Assembly: GCA_024742395.1 (NCBI GenBank) | Contig: JANSYO010000044.1 | Location: 1-37,438, forward strand | Source of the DNA: Cytophagales bacterium | Lineage (GTDB): Bacteria > Bacteroidota > Bacteroidia > Cytophagales > Spirosomataceae | DNA: 37,438 nt | Direction of reading: 5' to 3' | In this document: positions 17,649 through 26,720 of the stretch, one piece after another | How the letters are laid out: each line of letters begins with the position of its first letter | How positions within the stretch are numbered: position 1 is the first letter of the stretch | The notes under the pieces: model-generated | The model's input: the letters and a program-made list of their open reading frames with translations, nothing else | Database searches by the model: none | Told to the model about the DNA's origin: nothing | Made by a program: the position numbers and the translations under genes

Positions 17649-19022
17649 TTAATTTACACACTCACCAATTTGGGCGGTAAAGCCAGCTCCTAATTTTAAA
17701 TTAGTCACAGGAGTAAGCAAGATATAATCTGAGGCTATAACAATAGCCTTTTGTGAAGGCTCCAAAGAGCTTTTAATCTCCAATGTGCCAGAAGAAGAAT
17801 AACTGGCCGGTACGAGTTTTCCATTTAAAGAAATGCTTTCAGGGCAAATAGAATTTATAATACTCGGAGTCTCCCTTTGAATGAGCCAATCTGCAAAAGA
17901 AGAGTCATCCCCTCCGTAATAAACTTTGTTACTTTTCAATGAATAACTCTTTGTGCTATCTGAAATGCCAGAAAGAAAATTGGCTGTATTATCCCAAAGA
18001 TCATTTAACACGGCCTTCTCTGAATGAGGCTGAGGAGCAGTTCCATACTGCATGTAGTCAATGAACTCGCCGGAAATAGTATCAGCATTATACAAACCAA
18101 TTTCACCACTTACTTTTCCAATACTTGGCCATTTTAAGACGACAAACTCTGCCGAATCTAGAGATAAATCACCATTTAAAATCTGCAATCCTGAAAGTAA
18201 AGCAGTCTGATTACCGTTTTGGAAAGCATACCCTGAAATATCTATTTCTAATTCGTTTGGATTGTATACCTCTATCCATTGTTTATTTGGATTCACTTCA
18301 TTAATTAGTATTGATTTTACCGGAGGAATAGAGTAATAAATATTCAGTTTAGGTCTGTAAGCTTGATACGGATTTTGAGTTTCTCTTGAGAAAAAACCTT
18401 TTGCCGAACCATTTGTTGCTTCATCTCCAATTAGTAACCAACCAAAATTGGAAGAAGGTGCAGAACGCCAGCTTTCAATATCTGAAACCATTTGAGAAGA
18501 TTGCCAAACGGCTTTACTGATTGGAAAATCAGAATATGCTGCATTTGCAATGGCAGAAGCAGTTGCTATAAAATCTCCTCCACTACTCGTCCAGTTTGTA
18601 GATGGATAAAATGATTGACTCCAGGTAGCATCACCAGGTTGAGCCGGAGCACCGCTACCGTTTCCGTTAGAGCCTGCTTCACCCCAATTAGAAGTTAATT
18701 TATGTAAAGCAAATGAATGAGGAACGGTGGTACCTCTTGCAGATCTGAAAACAAATAAGTTTAGACTGGCAGAATCTATCTGGGCCCCGGCCGGGATGGC
18801 ACTTAAATCAAACCTTATTAAAGCACGCCTTACTGCCGTGCCGTTCTGAATTTTACCCGAAAAAATGTGAGAACCTGAGCCGTTGCTTTCCGCCGTATTC
18901 TCTGAAAAAATAGTATTGTCTCTGTCTGGCTCAATAGCCAAAGTAAAAGACTGAGCAGCACTATTAAATGCATATAGATTAAGAATTAAAACGATCAGAA
19001 CTAGTCTGGTACTATTCCACAT
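17649..19022 (-). CDS. Secreted DNRLRE / lamin-tail-domain protein
   Basis: Last gene of the minus-strand surface operon. The ATG at 19022 is preferred over the TTG at 19025, giving 457 residues. The signal peptide ends near AFNSAAQ. A DNRLRE-type beta domain (about 25-210) is marked by DNTIFSENTAESNGSGSHIFSG, RRALIRFDLSAIPAG and ASLNLFVF. A lamin-tail domain (about 228-345) is marked by SILINEVNPNKQWIEVYNP and DISGYAFQNG. The end, IVIASDYILLTPVTNLKLGAGFTAQIGEC, resembles the small C-terminal beta module that precedes sorting domains in related Cytophagales proteins; the same pattern occurs in the upstream gene. There is no ordinary T9SS type A tail after it, so the protein may be secreted by another signal or end early. 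It overlaps the preceding gene by 11 bp. Likely structural or adhesive; no enzyme motif. Confidence 0.82.
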   Translation of the reverse strand: MWNSTRLVLIVLILNLYAFNSAAQSFTLAIEPDRDNTIFSENTAESNGSGSHIFSGKIQNGTAVRRALIRFDLSAIPAGAQIDSASLNLFVFRSARGTTVPHSFALHKLTSNWGEAGSNGNGSGAPAQPGDATWSQSFYPSTNWTSSGGDFIATASAIANAAYSDFPISKAVWQSSQMVSDIESWRSAPSSNFGWLLIGDEATNGSAKGFFSRETQNPYQAYRPKLNIYYSIPPVKSILINEVNPNKQWIEVYNPNELEIDISGYAFQNGNQTALLSGLQILNGDLSLDSAEFVVLKWPSIGKVSGEIGLYNADTISGEFIDYMQYGTAPQPHSEKAVLNDLWDNTANFLSGISDSTKSYSLKSNKVYYGGDDSSFADWLIQRETPSIINSICPESISLNGKLVPASYSSSGTLEIKSSLEPSQKAIVIASDYILLTPVTNLKLGAGFTAQIGECVN

Positions 19023-21393
19023 CAAACTGTTCTTTTACCACATTTCCATCAATATTTAACTCAATAACATACCTCCCTTTCGAAAGTCTGTTTGTTGGTA
19101 AATACTTCATGTGTGTTCCCAATATTTCGTAATCGTTATCAATAATGACCACCATTGTTTCTCCTTTGCTGTTCAGCAGACTCAATTTGACATGACCCGG
19201 TGCACTTAATCTAAAAATAATTTTTTTGATGTTTTCACGACTCTCATCATCAGACAATATTGACCTGCTTTCACTAACCTTATTGCTTAAAGAAGCAAAT
19301 TCATTTTCTTCAAACGCTGCTCTTATACAATCTTCAATTTTAGCAGAAAATACGGCGTCTCTTTTGACTTCAAAGCCTGGTAATAACACAATACTGTTAC
19401 CGGCAGTAAAGGAAATATTCTCTGTATTGGGCACTAAACTCTCCGACTGAATCCTCATTTTGGCACTAAAGGCATCGTCTATTAAAGTGGACTTTGCTAA
19501 TAAAAGAGTATCTGAAGCACAATTAATATCAACTCCCCTGCAATTACAATTATCGTCAAACTTATCATAAGAGGTCAATGGATCTCCATCATCGCATGGG
19601 GTATCTTTATCATCGCAATGAATTGCATCAAAGGTGATTTTACTAAAACCGCTACAGCTCGTGCTTCCCCAATTTGATACCGCAGATATCAAAATATAAC
19701 GTGCCTTGATATTACTGAAGTTTGGCCCTGCAAAACCTGCATAATCTGAGGTGCCTGGTGCCATAGGCCAATTATAGGTACCGCCTAAAGCAGTCCAGTT
19801 AATACCGTCGATAGAATAATCTACCTTTACTGTTCTAAAGCCCTTATTGGTTTGACCCAATACGTTATAATTCCAGATTCGGCTATTTTGTAATTTGTAT
19901 TGGTTTTGAAAATCATACTTTATCCAATGAGTAGATGAGCTTCTTGCCGGATTAGGGTTTGGACCCGTACTACCGCATGAAACCCATGAATACTCTTCTG
20001 AAGGTACTAAGTTATCTGTGGAAGCACATTCTTCATAAAAACTGTATCGGGCCATAGAATCATCACAGTCCGGACCGGAGCATGGAGTCCCTACACAATT
20101 ACAATTGGCGTCATATTGATCATTTGCTGTGTAAGGGTCGCCATCATCACAAATAGCTCCCTGAGCCATACATGAAAGTTCATCAGCAAAATCATACAGA
20201 TAAAATTTAGGAATTAGCTTCCAATTATCATGAAAAGGTGTTTTCCAATGAACATGAAAGAAATCACGCCAGCCATTTTCTTTATGTCTTATTTCATAAT
20301 AATAAAACTTCCCTTTCTCAAGGGTCAATGGGCCAATCGTCTGAAAGGAGGAAGATACATGTTCTCCTTCACCTAAACCATAAAAAACCAATGCTTGATG
20401 AGCCTGTTTATTCTCCGGATTCTCATTACTACTTAAATAGAAAAACGTTTGATTATCACCCGTCAGATTAAACTCATAAATTCCTGTCTCAGGCACTGTC
20501 AAATAACCTTGAACTAAAGATCCGTATTCATCATTGGTATACGATTCCAAAGGACCATAGGCTCCTTTAAGTTTCTCTTTTCTATCAGGCAAAAGAGGAA
20601 ATTTAGGAGAATTTATGAGATCATTCTCTACATAAGTACCAGGAATATCATCAAAATAATAAGCTTCTACCAGACCTTTCTCTCCTACACTACTGTTTGG
20701 AGGTGGATAAGAACCCGCACAATTACAGAATCCGTCTTGCTGATCATTAAAAGAAAGCGGGTCTCCATCATCACAGGCAGTACCTCGGGGAGGGCAATTG
20801 CCACCACATGCATAATCTTTTATATAGTTATAGTCAATGATCTGCCAAAGTGTATCTGTATCAGGAACTGAGGGTTTACGCCAATACAAATTAATGTGAT
20901 CTTGCCAGCCTCCTTCATAATGATGTATTTCAAAATAATAATTTCGGCCGCCTATTAATTGGGTAAGCCCTGAAGTTTGATTTGTTTCTTTATAATGTTC
21001 ATCCGGATATGTCCAGCCATCTACATAAGCCTTTCTTTGAAGGTTTGCCTTTGATTCATCAGTGCTCAAGTAAAACTGAACGTCGTCATCACCCGCTAAA
21101 TTAAAATAATAGCTACCGGTTTGAGGCACAGCGATATACCCTCTGATCATTGAGGCATAGTAATCTGAGTAGTTGTAAGGAGTAGAAAGGGAGCCCAATT
21201 TCAGCGTATGATTCGGATACTCAGGGTAATATTCGTCATGAACCATATCCACACTATCCTGAAAAGTATTGTATCCCAGCCAGAGATTCCAGGTTACCTC
21301 TCCACTTGTGCCAACACATTGTGCAAAACTCGTTAAAGAACTTAGCCAGGTCAAAATCAGAAGTGTATATGATAAGTAAACGTTTCTTTTCAT
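19012..21393 (-). CDS. Large PA14/PA14/discoidin surface protein with CDDGDP repeats
   Basis: Secreted multidomain protein of 793 residues from the ATG at 21393, which starts a good signal peptide (MKRNVYLSYTLLILTWLSSL, to SFAQ25). The frame runs upstream only to a TTG inside the DUF1501 gene. Domains in order: PA14 (about 35-195, with AGDDDVQFYLS and YYFEIHHYEGGWQDHINLYW), a CDDGDP repeat (207-227), a second PA14 (about 238-405), a repeat (415-435), a discoidin/F5-8C-like domain (about 455-593), a third repeat (600-620), a small beta module ending LLPGFEVKRDAVFSAKIEDC (to 689), and a T9SS-like C-terminal domain (about 722-793). PA14 and discoidin domains bind carbohydrates in many proteins, so a glycan-binding surface adhesin is likely. 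No catalytic domain is seen. The start is 10 bp after the DUF1501 stop. Confidence 0.87.
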   Translation of the reverse strand: MKRNVYLSYTLLILTWLSSLTSFAQCVGTSGEVTWNLWLGYNTFQDSVDMVHDEYYPEYPNHTLKLGSLSTPYNYSDYYASMIRGYIAVPQTGSYYFNLAGDDDVQFYLSTDESKANLQRKAYVDGWTYPDEHYKETNQTSGLTQLIGGRNYYFEIHHYEGGWQDHINLYWRKPSVPDTDTLWQIIDYNYIKDYACGGNCPPRGTACDDGDPLSFNDQQDGFCNCAGSYPPPNSSVGEKGLVEAYYFDDIPGTYVENDLINSPKFPLLPDRKEKLKGAYGPLESYTNDEYGSLVQGYLTVPETGIYEFNLTGDNQTFFYLSSNENPENKQAHQALVFYGLGEGEHVSSSFQTIGPLTLEKGKFYYYEIRHKENGWRDFFHVHWKTPFHDNWKLIPKFYLYDFADELSCMAQGAICDDGDPYTANDQYDANCNCVGTPCSGPDCDDSMARYSFYEECASTDNLVPSEEYSWVSCGSTGPNPNPARSSSTHWIKYDFQNQYKLQNSRIWNYNVLGQTNKGFRTVKVDYSIDGINWTALGGTYNWPMAPGTSDYAGFAGPNFSNIKARYILISAVSNWGSTSCSGFSKITFDAIHCDDKDTPCDDGDPLTSYDKFDDNCNCRGVDINCASDTLLLAKSTLIDDAFSAKMRIQSESLVPNTENISFTAGNSIVLLPGFEVKRDAVFSAKIEDCIRAAFEENEFASLSNKVSESRSILSDDESRENIKKIIFRLSAPGHVKLSLLNSKGETMVVIIDNDYEILGTHMKYLPTNRLSKGRYVIELNIDGNVVKEQFDVE
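19534..20775 (-). repeat. Three CDDGDP...CNC protein repeats between adhesin domains
   Basis: Three copies of a 21-residue module are encoded at 20713-20775, 20089-20151 and 19534-19596. All read CDDGDP, then Ser/Thr two residues on, then Asp, Asp and CNC-x-G at fixed spacing. Every copy conserves three cysteines and at least six acidic residues. They act as linkers after each major domain. A calcium-binding, disulfide-stapled spacer is a reasonable guess. Confidence 0.85.
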
Positions 21394-21403
21394 AATGCTG
21401 AGA

Positions 21404-22915
21404 TTAATAGACCAAACAGTTTTGAGGGCGATCAATAGTGGAAACTCCTCCAGTCATATTCATTAAACCAAGGGGATAATTATTGGCTGAATAAGAATAA
21501 AAATTTCCCAAATTTGGTAGGGCATAGCAAAGATCTGCAGGACTTACTCCATACCATAAGGCAAGCTCTGCGTAAAGCTCGTCAGTAGATACTGCAGGAA
21601 TAAAGTTCCCTCTGAATGAAACGTTAACAGGATTGGTAAAGATGTCCATTTGCGGAAATGCACCGTAGATTTTACCCCCGTTCACAGCACCGCCCATTAC
21701 CATTGTATTACCTCCCCAGCCATGATCTGAACCTTGCCCGTTAGAAGTGATGGTTCTGGCAAAATCTGAAATAGTAAATGTGGTCACTTTATCCGAAATC
21801 CCTAACTCTACGGTACTGTCGTAAAAGGCTTTTAATGCTGCACTAACCATGGGAAGTCTTTCATTTAAACCACTCACCAGATTGTCATGCATATCCCATC
21901 CTCCAAAATCCACAAAAAATATTTGCCTTTTGGCTCCCAGTTCGTTTCTAACACTCATAACTCTGGAAATAGCAGAAAGGTCATCTGCCAGACTATTGTT
22001 ATTTGGAAAGGTAGTAGTAAATGAAGGTACCTTCTTTAAGGCCTCCTTAAAAGAGTCAAAGGCCGCGATAGACTGACGAGTTGTGGTTGCAAAAGTCTTT
22101 TGAAGAAGATTAGAATAAGTTTCAGAAACCATATTATCAATGGCCCCGTTCCTCAATTCTGTTAATAAACCGGAATTGCTCCAGCCAGATGGCAAAGACT
22201 CAAAACCTACATTATTGGCATTGATATTATCACTGATGGCGTATTCTGCATAATTTTTTCCTCGCTGAAACAAGTTTTTCCCGGCTAACGAAATGTTCAT
22301 GCTCAGCTCTTCATTGTCATTACAGGCATGAAGTAAATCGGCCAGCCTTCCGCCCATTCCAATGGCATCTCTACTCTGAGGTACTGAGGTTTGCCATTGC
22401 ATTTGCTGATCTGAATGAGAATAGATGCCTAGAGGTTTTTTCTTTTCATTATTCTGATAATCTGTATAGTTGCTTAAAGGCTCCACAAGTGTACCTATAT
22501 TGGCCATATAAGCTAGTTTACCTGCATTAAATAACTGACTCATTTCAGGCATTCCGGGGTGAGCCCCAAATGCCTGATATGCCGAACTCTTTCCTCTTAC
22601 TCCTACATGAACAGGATTAGTAAAGCGATTCAATAAATTGGCATTTTGTACTGCTAAATCGGTTCTCAGACCCAAATACTCATTAAAACCATTATCCGCA
22701 CCTCCAGTGCCCGCCGGAATCAATAAATTGTAAGAGTCAAGACCTCCGGAAAGAAGTATACAAACAATTGCTTTGTAATCTGATGAATCCGTATCGGCAA
22801 ATTTGTTATTTGCCAAAGCACCATTCATACTACCTAAACTCGCCAATGTGCTAAACAGAGTTGTAGACCCCATGGCTCCACAGCCTAAATTCTTTATAAA
22901 ATCTCGTCTTTTCAT
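21404..22915 (-). CDS. DUF1501 family protein (Tat-type signal)
   Basis: Member of the DUF1501 family (alkaline-phosphatase-like/sulfatase-like fold), almost always encoded beside DUF1800. The N-terminus MKRRDFIKNLGCGAMGS is a twin-arginine-type signal, implying export in folded state. Family segments are VCILLSGGLDSYNLLIP, FGAHPGMPEMSQLFNAGKLAYMANIGTL, SHSDQQMQWQTS, VDFGGWDMHDN, ISDFARTITSNGQGSDHGWGGNTMVMGG and VSFRGNFIPAVSTDELYAELALWYG. The His/Asp-rich segments could bind metal, but the biochemical role is unknown. Length 503 is normal. Its ATG directly follows the TAA of the DUF1800 gene with no gap, indicating translational coupling. Confidence 0.93.
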   Translation of the reverse strand: MKRRDFIKNLGCGAMGSTTLFSTLASLGSMNGALANNKFADTDSSDYKAIVCILLSGGLDSYNLLIPAGTGGADNGFNEYLGLRTDLAVQNANLLNRFTNPVHVGVRGKSSAYQAFGAHPGMPEMSQLFNAGKLAYMANIGTLVEPLSNYTDYQNNEKKKPLGIYSHSDQQMQWQTSVPQSRDAIGMGGRLADLLHACNDNEELSMNISLAGKNLFQRGKNYAEYAISDNINANNVGFESLPSGWSNSGLLTELRNGAIDNMVSETYSNLLQKTFATTTRQSIAAFDSFKEALKKVPSFTTTFPNNNSLADDLSAISRVMSVRNELGAKRQIFFVDFGGWDMHDNLVSGLNERLPMVSAALKAFYDSTVELGISDKVTTFTISDFARTITSNGQGSDHGWGGNTMVMGGAVNGGKIYGAFPQMDIFTNPVNVSFRGNFIPAVSTDELYAELALWYGVSPADLCYALPNLGNFYSYSANNYPLGLMNMTGGVSTIDRPQNCLVY

Positions 22916-24793
22916 TTATCTGTTTATTAGGTAATCTGGTGTAGCCATCATTAGAAAAATGGTCAGTCTGATTCTACGCTCGGCATTGGTTTCATTAAAA
23001 TCTCCATCGGCATCATAAATATCAGGCATGCTTTCTATCGCCTTTTTTATATGATTAAAATTGGTTTCACTAATACCACCATGAGCCAAAATCATATTGT
23101 ATTTATCTAATAATTGTGGTAGGTTTTTATTCCCGGCTAAAAGGTAATCTGCCGTGAAATCAAACTCTGGTTCCTGAGCATCTTTTACAGTTTCTCCAGA
23201 AAAGTAACTTGAGTAGTCAATAGGATCATTGTCAATTAACCATTCATCTAAAGCATTTAAATAACCCGTAAGGGTAATTGAGTTCAAAAGCTGAAATTCC
23301 GGTGCGTATTTGCCAGCCTTTTTTAGATCACCATCAGGAATATAGTCTGGTTGGAAGAAATTAAACACTGTTGGAGACTCCATGGGTCTTTGTTCCATTT
23401 TATCATAAACTTCATTCATACGGTTTCTGAATACTCCTGTTGTGGAAGTCAAATTCAGACCATTCACCAAATTCATGTAACGAATAAAAGGCTCTTTTAA
23501 CTTTCCTTTATAGGGTTCGTCTCCTTTGCAACACTCTCTGGCATCCGGGTCTAAAAGAATGCCTTTTACCACGGCTTTCAGATCTCCCCTTACTCCATTT
23601 CCATTATTATTAAATATTGTAGCTACCCTGTTTATATAGGCCGCAGACGGATTTGAGGTAACCAGCCTTTGAATCAGCCTTCTGCTAATAAAAGGGCCAA
23701 CATTCGGATGATTAAAAATCACATTCAATGCATCCTGTACATCTAATTCACCTTGCTCTGCTGTTCTTCCCTGCCCTATGGTGGTTCCCAGGAATGTTTT
23801 CCCTCCGGGCTGATGCCCATTTGTGATGTCCGGATTTGACTTCCAAGGTCTCCTTATGGCATCACTACTATCAATTGGGAAAAACTTTAAAGGGTAAGTA
23901 TAATCCAGTTCATTCTCATTTCTATCACCAAGATATTCGGCATTATGCCAACTGAAGCCGGTAAAAACCTTTGCCAGTTCAGCAATGTCATTATTGTTGT
24001 ACGTTGGAATAGAATTTCCATTTACATCTTTCTTCTCAGTGCCATCATTGTTTAATTCATACAGGCCTATTGAAAACAATTGCATGATTTCTCTGGCATA
24101 GTTTTCGTCCGGAAAAATAAGGTTTCCATTCACTGTAGCCTGAGCATGATTATTCATGAAGGTCAGATATACCGCCATGGTAGGGTGATAAGTAATGGAT
24201 TCTAATAGGTCTCTATAGTTGCCAAACGAATGGTCAAGTAATACATCATAATAACTCGCTAAGGCGTAGGGATTGCCATCAAAGTCTGAATTTCTGGACG
24301 TTACAAAAATCTCTGAGAGTGCCAGTGCCACTCTCCATCGTAGTCTATCAGGAGAAGTCATGCTACCTTGAAACCAAGCTACATCAAAATACCAATCAGA
24401 CAGATTTAAATTTTGAACAGTATAGGGTGTAGTCTGCGGAGTTCTGTTTAACGAATCAGCGATACTTTGAGAGATTGACCGAATATAATTCTCAATACTA
24501 AATGAATTTGGCAAAGCCAATTGACTATTAAGCCAAGCCTCAATACCTTGATTAGTAACCTCCTCTATTTCTGCAAACTTTGGACCTAAGGTGGCTTGAG
24601 ATAGAAAACGTGATGCAGCATTATGATTGGGCAAGTAACCATCCCTTAGTAGTGTTCTAATGCCATTTGAAGAATTTGAACTAGCAGTAACACTTATGTT
24701 TTTGACATTCCCCTGACCCAGAGTCTCTACAGTTTGACCCAAACACAAATGGCCAACAAGTATTAAGCAGACAAAACTTATAAAGTTCTTCAT
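22916..24793 (-). CDS. DUF1800 family protein
   Basis: First gene of the surface operon; 625 residues with a signal peptide (MKNFISFVCLILVGHLCLGQ). Family-typical segments are AASRFLSQATLGPKFAEIEEV, RLRWRVALALSEIFVTS, YYDVLLDHSFGNYRDLLESITYHPTMAVYL, DENYAREIMQLFSIGLYELN, FTGFSWHN, ISRRLIQRLVTSNPS, VVKGILLDPDAR and PMESPTVFNFFQPDYIP. The family is mostly helical, has no established activity, and is nearly always paired with DUF1501. In this operon the pair is followed by two secreted adhesin-like proteins. That hints at a role in exporting or displaying surface material, but this is inference. Confidence 0.93.
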   Translation of the reverse strand: MKNFISFVCLILVGHLCLGQTVETLGQGNVKNISVTASSNSSNGIRTLLRDGYLPNHNAASRFLSQATLGPKFAEIEEVTNQGIEAWLNSQLALPNSFSIENYIRSISQSIADSLNRTPQTTPYTVQNLNLSDWYFDVAWFQGSMTSPDRLRWRVALALSEIFVTSRNSDFDGNPYALASYYDVLLDHSFGNYRDLLESITYHPTMAVYLTFMNNHAQATVNGNLIFPDENYAREIMQLFSIGLYELNNDGTEKKDVNGNSIPTYNNNDIAELAKVFTGFSWHNAEYLGDRNENELDYTYPLKFFPIDSSDAIRRPWKSNPDITNGHQPGGKTFLGTTIGQGRTAEQGELDVQDALNVIFNHPNVGPFISRRLIQRLVTSNPSAAYINRVATIFNNNGNGVRGDLKAVVKGILLDPDARECCKGDEPYKGKLKEPFIRYMNLVNGLNLTSTTGVFRNRMNEVYDKMEQRPMESPTVFNFFQPDYIPDGDLKKAGKYAPEFQLLNSITLTGYLNALDEWLIDNDPIDYSSYFSGETVKDAQEPEFDFTADYLLAGNKNLPQLLDKYNMILAHGGISETNFNHIKKAIESMPDIYDADGDFNETNAERRIRLTIFLMMATPDYLINR

Positions 24794-24903
24794 TTCGAGT
24801 AGGTTTCAGGGATCAACCTATCGTCGTGCAAAATTTATGCCTTCCTGTATTTTAGTATATATGATGTGATAAAATCCAAACACAGACAAATCGCAACCAT
24901 CTA

Positions 24904-24948
24904 AATAAAAGCCCCTTACGATCAAATCAGACTCTTTGGCTTTTTATT
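24904..24948. terminator. Bidirectional-looking terminator after purM
   Basis: AATAAAAGCC (24904-24913) and GGCTTTTTATT (24938-24948) pair over 10 bp with one bulged base and a 24-nt loop, with A/T runs on both sides. On the minus strand it lies 57 bp past the purM stop and before the DUF1800 operon. The rest of 24794-25004 shows no gene. A minus-strand TAAATTTTG (24837-24829) is one base off a -7 promoter consensus for DUF1800. Confidence 0.5.
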
Positions 24949-25004
24949 AAATGAAATTCAACGAAAGTTTTCCGAAGTCCTGAAATTCCTCATTCTTCCC
25001 CAAA

Positions 25005-26180
25005 TCAGGAATATTCGAATTCCCCGAACTCGCTTTTTATGCTTAGCTTTTTAGTCTCTGAGGCCTCCACTCTTCCCACTATTCGTGCATCAATATTGAA
25101 AGATTCTGAGATTTCTATGATTCTGGCAGCATGCTCTTCAGAAAGGTAGATTTCAAGTCTGTGTCCCATATTGAAGACCTTGTACATTTCTTTCCAGTCT
25201 GTTCCGCTTTGCTCTTGAATCAACTTAAACAAAGGTGGTACGCTAAACAGATTATCTTTAATAACATGAACATTATCCACAAAGTGTAAGACCTTGGTTT
25301 GTGCACCACCACTGCAATGAACCATACCGTGTATATGCGGTCGCAATTCCGCCAATATTTGCTTTGCTACCGGAGCGTATGTACGGGTAGGCGAAAGCAC
25401 TAATTTTCCCACAGAAATTTCTTCACCGGTCTCAACCTTAATCTTGTCTTTCAGAGATTTCTTACCTGAATAAACCAAAGAACTATGAATTTCCGGGTCA
25501 AAACTCTCGGGGAACCTATCTGCATAAGAATTCTGTAACACATCATGACGAGCAGAAGTCAGTCCATTGCTACCCATTCCGCCATTGTATTCTGTCTCGT
25601 ATGTTGCTTTTCCGGAGGACGACAAGCCTACAATAACATCACCAGATTTGATATTATCATTAGAAATCACTTCACTCCTTTTCATTCTGCCAATGACCGT
25701 GGTATTCACTGTAATGGTTCTTACCAGGTCACCCACATCGGCAGTTTCACCACCAGTACTGTAGATTTCTACTCCATTTTCACGAAGCATTTCCAGCACT
25801 TCTTCACTTCCATTGATTAACTCAGCAATGACCTCTCCCGGAATTTTATTCTTGTTACGATCTATAGAAGATGACATCAAAATAGGCCCTGTAGCTCCAA
25901 CACAAAGAAGATCATCTGTATTCATAATGATGCTGTCTTGAGCTATCCCTTTCCAAACACTCAGATCTCCGGTCTCTTTCCAATACATATAGGCCAAAGA
26001 GGTTTTTGTACCCGCACCATCGGCATGCATGATATTGCAATACTCAGGGTCTCCACCAAGAGTATCTGGTGAAATTTTACAGAAAGCTTTTGGAAACAAG
26101 CCTTTATCGAGTTTCTCAATGGCCTTATGAACGTCTTCTTTGGAGGCCGAAACCCCTCTTTGCATGTACCTTTCAGACAT
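25005..26180 (-). CDS. purM: Phosphoribosylformylglycinamidine cyclo-ligase (AIR synthase)
   Basis: ATP-dependent enzyme of purine synthesis that closes the imidazole ring (FGAM to AIR). The opening MSERYMQRGVSASKEDVHKAI, HADGAGTKTSLAYMYW, IAQDSIIMNTDDLLCVGA, STGGETADVGDLVRT, GLSSSGKATYETEYNGGMGSN and NMGHRLEIYL are the expected ATPase and substrate-loop segments. At 391 residues it is longer than the roughly 345-residue E. coli-type enzyme, as in other Bacteroidota. The frame extends to a TTG at 26210, but a -7 promoter element (26215-26208, minus) overlaps that codon. Transcription would begin about 20 nt before the ATG at 26180, which is therefore the start. Confidence 0.87.
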   Translation of the reverse strand: MSERYMQRGVSASKEDVHKAIEKLDKGLFPKAFCKISPDTLGGDPEYCNIMHADGAGTKTSLAYMYWKETGDLSVWKGIAQDSIIMNTDDLLCVGATGPILMSSSIDRNKNKIPGEVIAELINGSEEVLEMLRENGVEIYSTGGETADVGDLVRTITVNTTVIGRMKRSEVISNDNIKSGDVIVGLSSSGKATYETEYNGGMGSNGLTSARHDVLQNSYADRFPESFDPEIHSSLVYSGKKSLKDKIKVETGEEISVGKLVLSPTRTYAPVAKQILAELRPHIHGMVHCSGGAQTKVLHFVDNVHVIKDNLFSVPPLFKLIQEQSGTDWKEMYKVFNMGHRLEIYLSEEHAARIIEISESFNIDARIVGRVEASETKKLSIKSEFGEFEYS

Positions 26181-26207
26181 GAAGAAAGTAGTGATTTGAT
26201 TCGCTGG

Positions 26208-26215
26208 CAAAGGTA
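26208..26215 (-). promoter_or_regulatory. Candidate -7 promoter element of purM
   Basis: On the minus strand this reads TACCTTTG, an exact TAnnTTTG match 27 bp before the purM ATG. A matching TTG about 21 bp upstream was not found. It decides the start codon, because the alternative TTG at 26210 would lie inside the promoter. Confidence 0.5.
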
Positions 26216-26243
26216 GGGAAATATTGAATGATGCCCTTACGCT

Positions 26244-26609
26244 TTATAAAAACACAACAATAAATTTAGGTATAAAGATGATGCAAGCCACTACCACTGC
26301 CAAAAGAGCCGTCAAAAGTACACCTGCAGCTGCTACATCTTTGACTTTACCAATAGCATTATGACGCTCGGGATGTAAATGATCTGCTAATTTTTCAATT
26401 GAAGTATTGAATGCTTCAGCCATGAAAACCAGACCAATTTGTAAAAAAAGCAATACCCATTCTATGGCACTAACCTTAAAAAGAAAACCAAAAAGTATCA
26501 CCAAAACAGCTGCCAGAAGATGGAATTGAAAATTGTTTTCACTCTTGATTAATTCTTTCAAGCCTTTACCTGCGTAGGTAAAGCTTCTAACCATTTTACG
26601 TACATCCAT
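26244..26609 (-). CDS. dgkA: DgkA-type diacylglycerol/undecaprenol kinase
   Basis: Small membrane lipid kinase (121 residues), which in Gram-positives and probably here phosphorylates undecaprenol or recycles diacylglycerol. The catalytic block MAEAFNTSIEKLADHLHPERHNAIGKVKDVAAAGVLL is complete: E65, N68, E72 and D91. Three membrane segments (about 29-44, 48-64 and 93-115) and an N-terminal amphipathic helix (RSFTYAGKGL) match the family. An alternative ATG at residue 6 also fits. It lies 63 bp upstream of purM on the same strand, though purM appears to have its own promoter. Confidence 0.9.
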   Translation of the reverse strand: MDVRKMVRSFTYAGKGLKELIKSENNFQFHLLAAVLVILFGFLFKVSAIEWVLLFLQIGLVFMAEAFNTSIEKLADHLHPERHNAIGKVKDVAAAGVLLTALLAVVVACIIFIPKFIVVFL

Positions 26610-26658
26610 AAGTCTGGTTTTTTCTGTGAATGCAAAATAAACATTATTTATGCTCTGC

Positions 26659-26709
26659 GGTTAAATCTCTTTTCCAAACCATTTAAATTCTACGCAGGTT
26701 AAATCTCTT
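26659..26709 (+). repeat. Direct repeat pair before the flavin-reductase-like gene
   Basis: GGTTAAATCTCTT occurs at 26659-26671 and again at 26697-26709, starts 38 bp apart. The second copy ends 11 bp before the ATG. Spacing near 3.6 helical turns and location suggest paired regulator sites, but no regulator is known. Confidence 0.5.
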
Positions 26710-26720
26710 AAACACGAACG

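Noticed and set aside
26181-26210. Ten extra codons on purM from a TTG
   Set aside because: A -7 promoter element overlaps the TTG, and family members begin with the MSERY-type sequence at 26180.
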